From positions 186,001-250,000 of the forward strand of contig OY970285.1 of assembly GCA_963716005.1 (NCBI GenBank): a stretch of 64,000 bases of DNA. Reading direction: 5' to 3'. This document shows positions 48,594 through 54,738 of the stretch, in pieces (the first letter of the stretch is position 1; each line of letters opens with the position of its first letter). Origin of the DNA: CAVRUF01 sp963716005 (GTDB lineage: Bacteria > Actinomycetota > Thermoleophilia > Gaiellales > Gaiellaceae). The notes under the pieces are model-generated. The model had not been told where the DNA came from. It saw only the letters and a program-made list of their open reading frames with translations, and searched no databases. The translations under genes and the position numbers were made by a program.

Positions 48594-49673
48594 ATGGCCT
48601 GCGCCGAGAAGACAACCAACGGGTCCGCGCTCGCCGAAGCGCCGGTCTCGGCCGGGCGGTCGCCCGAGCTCTGGGCGCACGTCGACCGGCTCGTCGACCG
48701 CGCGCCGCGCGAAGCCGACCTTCGCGCCCACGGGATCCACCTCCTGGCGGCCCAGCGGTTCCGGTCGCTCGGGCGTCCGCTGTCCGCGCAGCTCGAGGAG
48801 GACGCCTGGTCGGCGGCCGTCATGAGCCTCGTGGCGCCGTTCGTCCTCGAACGCGTCCGCGAGTCGTGCTCCGGCCGGCTCGTGCTCATGAAGGGGCCTG
48901 AGGTGGCGCTTCGCTATCCCGGCCCGGCGCTGCGCGGGTTCCGCGACCTCGACCTGCTCGTGCCGGACGCCGCCGAAGTGCAGCGCGAGCTGCTCGAGGC
49001 CGGCTTCGAGCCCGTCGGCCTGCCGGAGAAGTACGCGGCCATCCACCACCTGCGGCCGCTCGCGTATCCAGGGCTGCCGCTCCTCGTCGAGATCCACGAT
49101 CGCCCGAAGTGGCCCGAGCACCTGAGGGCGCCCGCAAAGGACGAGCTGCTCGCGGCGGCCGTTCCGTCGTCGGTCGGCGTCGACGGGATCGACACGCTTC
49201 CGCCGGCCGAGCACGCGCTCGTGCTCGCGGCGCACGCGTACGCGCACGGGCCGGTGACCAAGCTCGTCCATGCGATCGACGTCGCGGCCATGGCCGCCGA
49301 GGCGGAGCCGGGCGAGCTCGCGGCACTGGCCCGCCGGTGGCGGATGGAACGGCTCTGGGCCACGACGACTGCGATCTCCAACGCGCTCTTTGCGGACGCG
49401 CGGAAGCCGCTACCGCTGCGCCTGTGGGCCCGATGCCTCCCCGGGGTGCGCGAGCGCACCGTGCTCGAGTCCCACGTCGAGGAGTGGCTGGCGCCGTTCT
49501 GGACGTATCCGCCCCACGTGGCGGCGCGCGCGACGCTGACCTCCTTCGCGGACGAGCTCCGTCCGCTCGACGGCGAGACCTGGCGGGACAAGCTCCGCCG
49601 CGCCGTTCGCGTCGTGCGGCATCCATTCGCACGTCTTTCCGACCACCGGCGCGAGGACGCCGAGCCGCGATGA
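48594..49673 (+). CDS. Nucleotidyltransferase-fold protein of RiPP clusters
   Basis: 359 residues. The N-terminal half contains LVLMKGPEVALRYPGPALRG, then FRDLDLLVPDAAEVQRELLE, whose DxD is the metal site of the pol-beta-type nucleotidyltransferase fold (NTP_transf_5-like family). HDRPKWPEHLRAP and HALVLAAHAYAHGPVTKLVH follow. Family members are recurrent partners of lasso-type clusters that also hold an HPr-kinase-like gene, as in the paeninodin type, but a defined reaction is lacking. Its stop overlaps the PqqD-like start by four bases, so it is firmly part of the operon. Confidence 0.82.
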   Translation: MACAEKTTNGSALAEAPVSAGRSPELWAHVDRLVDRAPREADLRAHGIHLLAAQRFRSLGRPLSAQLEEDAWSAAVMSLVAPFVLERVRESCSGRLVLMKGPEVALRYPGPALRGFRDLDLLVPDAAEVQRELLEAGFEPVGLPEKYAAIHHLRPLAYPGLPLLVEIHDRPKWPEHLRAPAKDELLAAAVPSSVGVDGIDTLPPAEHALVLAAHAYAHGPVTKLVHAIDVAAMAAEAEPGELAALARRWRMERLWATTTAISNALFADARKPLPLRLWARCLPGVRERTVLESHVEEWLAPFWTYPPHVAARATLTSFADELRPLDGETWRDKLRRAVRVVRHPFARLSDHRREDAEPR

Positions 49674-49930
49674 TCCTGCGCCTGCGACCCGAGGCGCTCC
49701 AGTGGCGCGAGATCGAGGGCGAGGTCGTCGCGGTCGATCTGGAGACGTCGTCCTACCTGGGCGCCAACGAGGCCGGGGCGGTGCTCTGGCGCGCGCTTGC
49801 CACGGGCGCGACCAAGGAGGAGCTCGCGGCGCTCCTCGTCGCCGAATTCGACATCGACGCAGAGCAGGCGGCGAGCGACACGGACGCCTTCGTCGCCCAG
49901 TTGCGGGAAAACGACCTGCTCGCCGAATGA
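49670..49930 (+). CDS. PqqD-like RiPP recognition element (lasso B1-type leader-binding protein)
   Basis: 86 residues: MILRLRPEALQWREIEGEVV, AVDLETSSYLGANEAGAVLW, then LATGATKEELAALLVAEFDI and a C-terminal helix. This is the winged-helix PqqD/RRE fold, with the beta-strands and the YLGxNxxGxxLW signature. In lasso systems such proteins bind the Tyr-x-x-Pro part of the leader and present the precursor to the B2 peptidase. The gene overlaps both neighbours by four bases, a typical B1-B2 arrangement. Confidence 0.9.
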   Translation: MILRLRPEALQWREIEGEVVAVDLETSSYLGANEAGAVLWRALATGATKEELAALLVAEFDIDAEQAASDTDAFVAQLRENDLLAE

Positions 49931-50280
49931 GACGCCCGCCCGATCTCCCGACCCTGCGTGCCGCTTGGTGGACGCTCCGCGCACTGCGCGAGGCGCGCCG
50001 CGGCCTCGCTCAGCAGGAGCTCGCGCTCCCCGCGCTGTCCGAGCCCCCGTCGCTTCCTCCGTCTTCGGCGCGCGGCGTGCGCGTCGTCTTGCGCAACCTG
50101 CGCAGCAGCTGCCTCGAGCGCGCCCTGGTCCTCCAGCGCTGGGAGGCGGCCCAGGGCCACCCGCGCGACGTCGTGATCGGTGTGACCTCCCCGGACGACT
50201 TCAAGGCCCACGCGTGGCTCGACGGCGACTCCTCCGGGTCCGGAGAGTTCGCGGAGCTCCTCCGGCTCCCGGCCGAGTGA
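49927..50280 (+). CDS. Lasso-peptide B2-type leader peptidase (transglutaminase-like)
   Basis: 117 residues. The family (Transglut_core3) cleaves the leader with a Cys-His-Asp triad. Cys62 lies in RSSCLERALVLQRW, and His95 with Asp99 in FKAHAWLDGDSS; GHPRDVVIGVTSPDDF precedes the His, as in characterised B2 proteins. The N-terminal helix region (LRAAWWTLRALREARRGLA) is also typical. The length is slightly short because the C-terminus ends soon after the triad. It overlaps the PqqD-like gene and is two bases from the cyclase gene. Confidence 0.92.
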   Translation: MRRPPDLPTLRAAWWTLRALREARRGLAQQELALPALSEPPSLPPSSARGVRVVLRNLRSSCLERALVLQRWEAAQGHPRDVVIGVTSPDDFKAHAWLDGDSSGSGEFAELLRLPAE

Positions 50281-50282
50281 TC

Positions 50283-51458
50283 ATGGAGCTCACGCCGCTC
50301 GAAGTCTCGTGCGGCCTCGTGCTCGGCCGCGCTCCGCGGCCGCTTCCGCCCGCGGACGGGCTGGGACCGCTCGCGACGCTCGAAGCCCTCGTACGGCCTG
50401 CGCTCGAGCGTCCGCCGTGCCTCGTCAGCTTCTCGGGGGGCCGCGACTCCTCGGCTGTCCTTGCCGCCGCCACCGCGCTCGCGCGGCGCGAGGGGCTCGC
50501 GCTTCCCGTCCCGGCGACGCACCGGTTTCCCGAGGCGGAGGAGACCGACGAGCGGGAGTGGCAGGAACAGGTCGTCGTCGCGCTCGGGCTCGATGACTGG
50601 CTGCGGATCGACAGCACGGACGAGCTGGACCTCGTCGGCCCGGTCGCGTCGGCCGCGCTGCTCCGCCACGGGCTGCTCTGGCCGCCGAACGCGCACTTCC
50701 ACGCACCGCTCCTCGAGGCCGCGGCCGGCGGATCGCTCCTCACCGGGATCGGCGGGGACGAAGCCTTCTCGGAGTCGCAGTGGAGCCGCGCCAGGGCGGT
50801 CGGTTCGGGGAACGCGAGGCCCGAGCCCCGTGACGCGTTGCGCCTCGGGTTCGCCGTGTCACCCACGCGGATCCGGCGCCGCGTGCTGCGCCGGCGCGTG
50901 CCGGGCGGGTTCGGCTGGCTTCGGCCCGAGGCGAACGACGCCGTCTGGAACGCGCTCGTCGCGGAGTGGGCCACGGAGCCGCTCGGCTGGAGCCGGCGGA
51001 TCCGCTGGCTAGCGGGCGCGCGCTACCTCCAGGCGGGAATCGACTGCCTCGCCCTGCTCGGCGCCGACGTCGACGCGCAGATCGTGCATCCGTTGGCCGA
51101 CACGCGTTTCCTCGCCGCGCTCGCCGCGCTTCCGCGCAAGGAGCGCTTCGCCGACCGCACGGCTGCGATGCGGTCGATCTTCGGCGACCTCCTCCCGGAC
51201 GCCGTCCTCGCGCGCGACAGCAAGGCCTCCTTCGACGGCGCGTTCTGGCACCGGCACAGCCGGGCGTTCGCGGCCTCCTGGGACGGCGAAGCGGCGGACA
51301 CGTCGCTTGTCGATCCCGATGCGCTGCGGGCGGAATGGGCGAAAGAGCGTCCGGATGCCCGAACCTTCACGCTGCTCCAGGCGGCGTGGCTCGAGCGGAC
51401 GCGCTCCTCAGGTGGCGTCGAGCACGTCGAGCAGCCGCTCACCCGAATCGGCCAGTGA
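50283..51458 (+). CDS. Asparagine-synthase-type lasso cyclase, short form without the glutaminase domain
   Basis: 391 residues. The PP-loop is PCLVSFSGGRDSSAVLAAAT near residue 50, and a second synthetase motif is LLTGIGGDEAFSESQW; DSKASFDGAFWHRHSR is near the C-terminus. There is no N-terminal Cys or glutaminase domain, whereas most lasso cyclases keep a degenerate one and are nearer 600 residues. The enzyme would adenylate a side-chain carboxylate and join it to the core's new N-terminus, forming a macrolactam. Its last 51 bases overlap the convergent kinase gene. Some other ATP-dependent ligation is the alternative role. Confidence 0.88.
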   Translation: MELTPLEVSCGLVLGRAPRPLPPADGLGPLATLEALVRPALERPPCLVSFSGGRDSSAVLAAATALARREGLALPVPATHRFPEAEETDEREWQEQVVVALGLDDWLRIDSTDELDLVGPVASAALLRHGLLWPPNAHFHAPLLEAAAGGSLLTGIGGDEAFSESQWSRARAVGSGNARPEPRDALRLGFAVSPTRIRRRVLRRRVPGGFGWLRPEANDAVWNALVAEWATEPLGWSRRIRWLAGARYLQAGIDCLALLGADVDAQIVHPLADTRFLAALAALPRKERFADRTAAMRSIFGDLLPDAVLARDSKASFDGAFWHRHSRAFAASWDGEAADTSLVDPDALRAEWAKERPDARTFTLLQAAWLERTRSSGGVEHVEQPLTRIGQ

Positions 51459-52235
51459 GTCCCAGTCCGGCGGCCGCCGGACCTCCCAGGCGGGCAGTGC
51501 GGCGAGGCCGAGCAGCGCCTCGTGGCTCGCGGGCGGAAGCCGGATGCCGCGGTGGTGGATCAACCGCGCCAGCCGCTCGCCCGGATCGACCGGCGTCACC
51601 GCCACCTCGTCGCCCCACTCGAGGAAGACCCAGCCGGCGAGCGGAACCTCGGGCTCGATCGGCGGAAGCCCTACGCGCCACCGCTCCCGTGCGCCGATGA
51701 CCCCGAGCGCTTCGCCGGCGCCGAGTCGCTCGGCCGTCTCGCGCCGCAGGTCGACCGAGCGCGGCCCGGCGAACACGGATGCGCCCGAGACGACGAGCAT
51801 GTCGTCGCAGACGACCTCCCGCCCGTGGAGCGACAGCCAGGCGAGGAGCGAGCTCTTCCCGGCCTCGCGCTCGCCGAGGACGCCCCAGGCGCCGCCCTCC
51901 AGCGCGAACGCCCCGGCGTGGAACGGCTCGCGCCCGAGCCAGCGTGCGATCACGGCCGCCGCGGGCGCGAGGTAGGGGTGGACGAGCGCCTGGTCCGACA
52001 CCGGCTCGGGGACGGTGAAGACGACCTCGGCCGCGGAACGGTCGATCGAGATCTCGCCGCCGTTACGCAACAGGAGCCGCGCCTGCGTCTCCGTCGCGAA
52101 TTCGCCGCCGGAGGCGGTTCCAAGCTGCGATCTCAGTGAGAAAAGCGGCCACGCCGAGGGCGCGGAAACGAGGAGGGGGGCCGCCTCTGCGACCCCCCGA
52201 ATCCGCAGCCCGTACGCCCCGAAATCGCTTGTCAC
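51408..52235 (-). CDS. HPr-kinase-like protein of the RiPP cluster
   Basis: 275 residues from GTG 52235. The P-loop GVLGEREAGKSSLLAWLSLH lies at about 118-137, preceded by EPFHAGAFALEGG and followed by VVCDDMLVVSG, the same order as in HPrK/P C-terminal domains, though it lacks the N-terminal HPrK domain. In the paeninodin lasso cluster a relative phosphorylates the C-terminal Ser of the precursor. The precursor here has Ser53 just before a final Pro, so a similar reaction is possible but unproven. It diverges from the precursor gene across 64 bp. TAGAGT at 52246-52251 (minus) is a candidate -10 box. Confidence 0.85.
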   Translation of the reverse strand: MTSDFGAYGLRIRGVAEAAPLLVSAPSAWPLFSLRSQLGTASGGEFATETQARLLLRNGGEISIDRSAAEVVFTVPEPVSDQALVHPYLAPAAAVIARWLGREPFHAGAFALEGGAWGVLGEREAGKSSLLAWLSLHGREVVCDDMLVVSGASVFAGPRSVDLRRETAERLGAGEALGVIGARERWRVGLPPIEPEVPLAGWVFLEWGDEVAVTPVDPGERLARLIHHRGIRLPPASHEALLGLAALPAWEVRRPPDWDSLADSGERLLDVLDAT

Positions 52236-52287
52236 GAGGGTGGCAACTCTAGCCAGGTGGTCAGTTGCCGCCCACCCCCGTTCGCGC

Positions 52288-52293
52288 TAGCGT
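52288..52293 (+). promoter_or_regulatory. TAGCGT -10 box, leaderless promoter candidate for the RiPP precursor
   Basis: TAGCGT ends six bases before ATG 52300, the same geometry as at 11523, 42544 and 62931. No ribosome-binding site is visible. A CTAGCC half-site lies at 52249-52254. Confidence 0.5.
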
Positions 52294-52299
52294 TTCGGC

Positions 52300-52464
52300 A
52301 TGGATAGGAAGTCTCATCCAAGCAGTGGCGCGACTGCATACGTGCCGCCGGCGATCCGGCATCTCGGCTCGGTCTCTGCGCTCACGCAGCAGATCGACAA
52401 GAAGGTCGGACCGTCCGACGGTTTCACGTTCCAGGGCGTGCCCATCGCTAACGCGTCGCCGTAA
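52300..52464 (+). CDS. Lasso-like RiPP precursor peptide, 54 residues
   Basis: The product starts MDRKSHPSSGAT. It then has a leader with Tyr14-x-x-Pro17, Leu22-Gly23-Ser24 and Leu28-Thr29, the pattern bound by PqqD-like proteins in actinobacterial lasso systems, where Thr is normally the penultimate leader residue. The remainder runs QQIDKKVGPSDG to residue 41, then FTFQGVPIANASP. It lies divergent from the kinase and beside the B1, B2 and cyclase genes. If cleavage follows the Thr(-2) rule, the core starts at Gln31 and Asp40 is position 10; starting at Ile32 it is position 9, the normal ring size. Asp33 is the only other acidic residue in the core. Mature structure is unknown. Confidence 0.85.
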   Translation: MDRKSHPSSGATAYVPPAIRHLGSVSALTQQIDKKVGPSDGFTFQGVPIANASP

Positions 52465-52485
52465 GGCGTCGCGCATGCGGTAACC

Positions 52486-52514
52486 ACGCGCACTCGGCAA
52501 CCCCGGGTGCGCGT
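52486..52514 (+). terminator. Stem-loop after the precursor gene, possible terminator
   Basis: ACGCGCAC at 52486-52493 pairs perfectly with GTGCGCGT at 52507-52514 around a 13-nt loop, 22 bp after the precursor stop. There is no U-run, so termination is uncertain. Confidence 0.35.
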
Positions 52515-52567
52515 CGTTGCGCGCAGACCCTTTGGGCCGCCGGCGAGCGGCTCGGCGAGAAACGGCT

Positions 52568-52581
52568 CCCTCGATCGAGGG
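52568..52581. other. 14-bp perfect palindrome in the precursor-regulator gap
   Basis: CCCTCGATCGAGGG is followed by CCATTTTCGTT. It may be part of a terminator or a protein site. The rest of 52465-52845 has no credible gene; GGGGTAA strings at 52644 and 52799 resemble NarL-type heptamers. Confidence 0.25.
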
Positions 52582-52738
52582 CCATTTTCGTTGCCAAATG
52601 ACAGCAATATGCAGCCTCTGGAGGGTTTCGCTAGACCTACGCGGGGGTAATGGACGGGGTCGGGCGCCCGTCCTCAGATGCCCCCACCGGCCAGGGAAAC
52701 CGCGTGGAGCCAGGGTTTCCCACATACCTGTGGACAGC

Positions 52739-52757
52739 CGACTAGCCGAATTGGGGA
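52739..52757. promoter_or_regulatory. CGGCTAG-type operator candidate, site 7 (reverse orientation)
   Basis: CGACTAGCCGAATTGGGGA, read on the other strand, gives CCCAATTCGGCTAGTCG, close to sites 5 and 6. It lies 107 bp before the NarL-type regulator gene, within the spacing range if transcription starts near 52820. Confidence 0.4.
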
Positions 52758-52845
52758 AAACTGGACGGTATAGAACCCCCGCAGCTGTTTACCTGAGAGG
52801 GGTAACCCGCCAGAATGGTGGTGGGGTTTTCCACAAGGGGAGACC

Positions 52846-52881
52846 ATGAGAAAGGCGGCTTCTCATGACGAGGGAACGTAG
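52846..52881 (+). other. Possible 11-residue upstream ORF overlapping the regulator start
   Basis: ATG 52846 has a strong ribosome-binding sequence (AAGGGGAGA) and opens an 11-codon frame (MRKAASHDEGT) that stops at 52881, overlapping the regulator's start at 52865 out of frame. It may couple or limit translation. Alternatively a one-base indel hides a longer regulator N-terminus. Confidence 0.3.
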
Positions 52882-53629
52882 ATCGGCAGTACTACTGGAT
52901 CACCATCCGCTTTGGTTGGATGCGATCCAGCCGGTGCTCGACAAGGCAGGGGTCGACGTGGTCGGCAGATCGGATTCTGCGGCTACGGCACTCGCCCTCC
53001 TGAAGGAGCACACACCGGACCTTTTCGTGGTCGAGCCAGGCACTACGACCGGGGAGTTCGACACCGGACGGGTGCGTGACGCGCTTCGCGTCTCGCCTCG
53101 CACGAAGGTCCTCGTCCTCTCGGACTGGGCGGATGCCCGCGAGATCGACGAGGCGCTTTCGGCCGGTGCTTCGGCGTTCGTCGTGAAGACGGCGCACCCG
53201 GACGATCTCGGCGCGGCTGTCCGGCAGACGTTCGAGCACTCGGTGTATCTCGCCGGGGGCCGGACGGTGACGGCGGCACGGCCCAGAGACCTCGAGCCGG
53301 CGGCGGATCTGACGCGTCGCGAGCTCGAGATTCTGCGGCTGGTGGCGGAGGGTCACTCGAATGCAGGACTCGCGAAGATGCTCTGGGTCACGGAGCAGAC
53401 CGTGAAGTTCCATCTCTCGAACATCTACCGCAAGCTGAACGTGGCGAATCGAACCGAGGCGAGCCGCTGGGCACAGCTCAACGGAATCCTCTCCGACGCG
53501 CCTGCACAGGCGCGAGCCGAGGTCGGCGAAGCAGCGATGGCGAGCAACGGAAACGGCAACGGGTACCACTCGAGCGAGAACGGTTCGAACGGCGTGGGTC
53601 GCGTCCTCATCGGCGCGGCACGGCACTAA
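52865..53629 (+). CDS. NarL/FixJ-family regulator with a degenerate receiver (Glu at the phospho-site)
   Basis: 254 residues. The receiver-like domain (1-125) keeps the buried acid (LLDHHPLWLDAI, Asp12) and the late Lys (SAFVVKTAHPDD), but the phospho-acceptor position reads LFVVEP, with Glu57 instead of Asp. The LuxR-type HTH follows (LTRRELEILRLVAEGHSNAG, LWVTEQTVKFHLSNIYRKLN), then a Gly/Asn-rich tail (NGNGNGYHSSENGSNG). A Glu there can mimic phosphorylation, so the protein may be constitutively active or ligand-controlled. No histidine kinase gene is in the window. It lies 400 bp after the RiPP precursor. A GGGGTAA heptamer and operator site 7 are upstream. Confidence 0.88.
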   Translation: MTRERRSAVLLDHHPLWLDAIQPVLDKAGVDVVGRSDSAATALALLKEHTPDLFVVEPGTTTGEFDTGRVRDALRVSPRTKVLVLSDWADAREIDEALSAGASAFVVKTAHPDDLGAAVRQTFEHSVYLAGGRTVTAARPRDLEPAADLTRRELEILRLVAEGHSNAGLAKMLWVTEQTVKFHLSNIYRKLNVANRTEASRWAQLNGILSDAPAQARAEVGEAAMASNGNGNGYHSSENGSNGVGRVLIGAARH

Positions 53630-53678
53630 GCACCCGTCGTAACGGGGAGAGGGTCAGAGGGGAGAGGGGTCAGAGGGG

Positions 53679-54365
53679 TTAGCGCGGAGCTTCGCGGTTC
53701 TTCAGGGCCGTAGCGCCCTGGCCCCTCGCCCACTCCGCCGCCTCGGCGCGTCCGGAGACGTCGAGCTTCCGGAACGTGTTCGACAGATGGAACTTGACCG
53801 TTTGCTGCGTCACCCAGAGTTGCTGTGCGATCTCCGGGTTGCTGTAGCCCTCGGCGACGAGCCAGACGATCTCGCGCTCCCGCTTGGTGAGCATTTCCGG
53901 GCTGCGGCGCTCGGAGACGAGCTTCTCGGCCGAGCCCTCGCCGGAGGAGAGGTAGATCGACCGGTGCAGCGCCTGGCGCACGGCGAACACGAGGTCTGAG
54001 AGCTCCTCGCTCTTCACGACGTAGGCGACGGCGCCGCTCGCGAGCGCGCGACGGGCCGCATTCGGGTCGTCGTTTTCGGAGAGCACGATCACCTTGCAGT
54101 TCGCGAGCGACCGCGTCCGGCGCAGGAACTCCGTCGCCTGGAAGTCGTCGTCCGGGTCGGAGACGCCCAGGACGAGGAGGTCGGCATGGGACTCGCGCAC
54201 GATCCGAAGGCCCGCGCGCATCGAGTCCTCCCGGCCGACGACGTCGACTCCCGTGCGGCGGAAGACCTGGGTGACGGCGTCGCGCCAGAGGCGCTCGCGG
54301 TCGATCACGACGGCTGTTCGCCGGCGTGTGCCACTGCCGCTTGTGTTGCCGCTCATGTTCCCCAT
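53679..54365 (-). CDS. NarL/FixJ-family regulator with a degenerate receiver (Gly at the phospho-site)
   Basis: 228 residues from ATG 54365; ATG 54353 is an alternative, and both have purine-rich upstream sequence. The receiver-like domain has VVIDRERLWRDAVTQVF and the late Lys in VAYVVKSEELSD, but the phospho-acceptor position is Gly67 in DLLVLGVSDPDDD. The HTH is LTKREREIVWLVAEGYSNPE, then LWVTQQTVKFHLSNTFRKLD, nearly the same recognition helix as the regulator at 52865, with which it converges. Loss of the acceptor Asp implies control by something other than a kinase. Confidence 0.88.
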   Translation of the reverse strand: MGNMSGNTSGSGTRRRTAVVIDRERLWRDAVTQVFRRTGVDVVGREDSMRAGLRIVRESHADLLVLGVSDPDDDFQATEFLRRTRSLANCKVIVLSENDDPNAARRALASGAVAYVVKSEELSDLVFAVRQALHRSIYLSSGEGSAEKLVSERRSPEMLTKREREIVWLVAEGYSNPEIAQQLWVTQQTVKFHLSNTFRKLDVSGRAEAAEWARGQGATALKNREAPR

Positions 54366-54461
54366 CCTTGCCGCCCTCGGTTCTACCTCGATACATAGCG
54401 CCTGGCCCGTGAATCGGCAAGGGGGCCAGTACCCGTGAAGGAGATTCGGCGACGACGCGAC

Positions 54462-54477
54462 GGCGGTTTTTACCGCC
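54462..54477. other. Short hairpin between tRNA-Ser and the regulator gene
   Basis: GGCGGT and ACCGCC pair around a TTTT loop. On the minus strand it lies just after the tRNA and may help to end that transcript; no U-run follows. Confidence 0.3.
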
Positions 54478-54511
54478 CCTTTACGAGATCGTCACCGTGA
54501 GAACCGAAAAG

Positions 54512-54600
54512 CGGAGGGGGAGGGATTCGAACCCTCGATCCGCCTAACGACGGATAACGGTTTTCGAGACCGCCGCATTCGTCCGCTCTGCCACCCCTCC
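54512..54600 (-). tRNA. tRNA-Ser(CGA)
   Basis: The minus strand gives GGAGGGG pairing with CCCCTCC as the acceptor stem, a D-arm with GCAGAGCGGA, an anticodon stem GCGGT/ACCGT around loop CTCGAAA (anticodon CGA, codon UCG), a long variable arm (ATCCG...CGGAT) as expected for class II tRNA-Ser, and the T-arm GAGGG-TTCGAAT-CCCTC. The CCA end is not encoded. It separates the clean RiPP/regulator segment from the frameshift-rich downstream EPS segment. Confidence 0.95.
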
Positions 54601-54738
54601 AGCGCACCGCATCGTAGCGGCGCGGGCGCGCTCTCACTCCGCGGGCGGCTCACCCGGCTGCCAGCTCGGGCAGCAGGCGTTGGCGCACAGGTCGCCGATC
54701 CATTCGGCCGGGCGGGCTACGGGTTCCGAGCCGCCGCG

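Noticed and set aside
50283..51458. The short asparagine-synthase-like protein as a housekeeping asparagine synthetase
   Set aside because: No glutaminase domain, and its genes of context (PqqD, B2 peptidase, kinase, precursor) point to RiPP maturation.
52517..52849. A 110-codon plus-strand frame after the precursor gene
   Set aside because: It runs through hairpins and the putative operator, has no recognisable motif and an Arg/Gly-rich shadow-like composition.
54512..54600. tRNA-Ser as the attachment site of an integrated island
   Set aside because: The gene is complete, no integrase is near, and no repeated 3'-end copy was found in the window.
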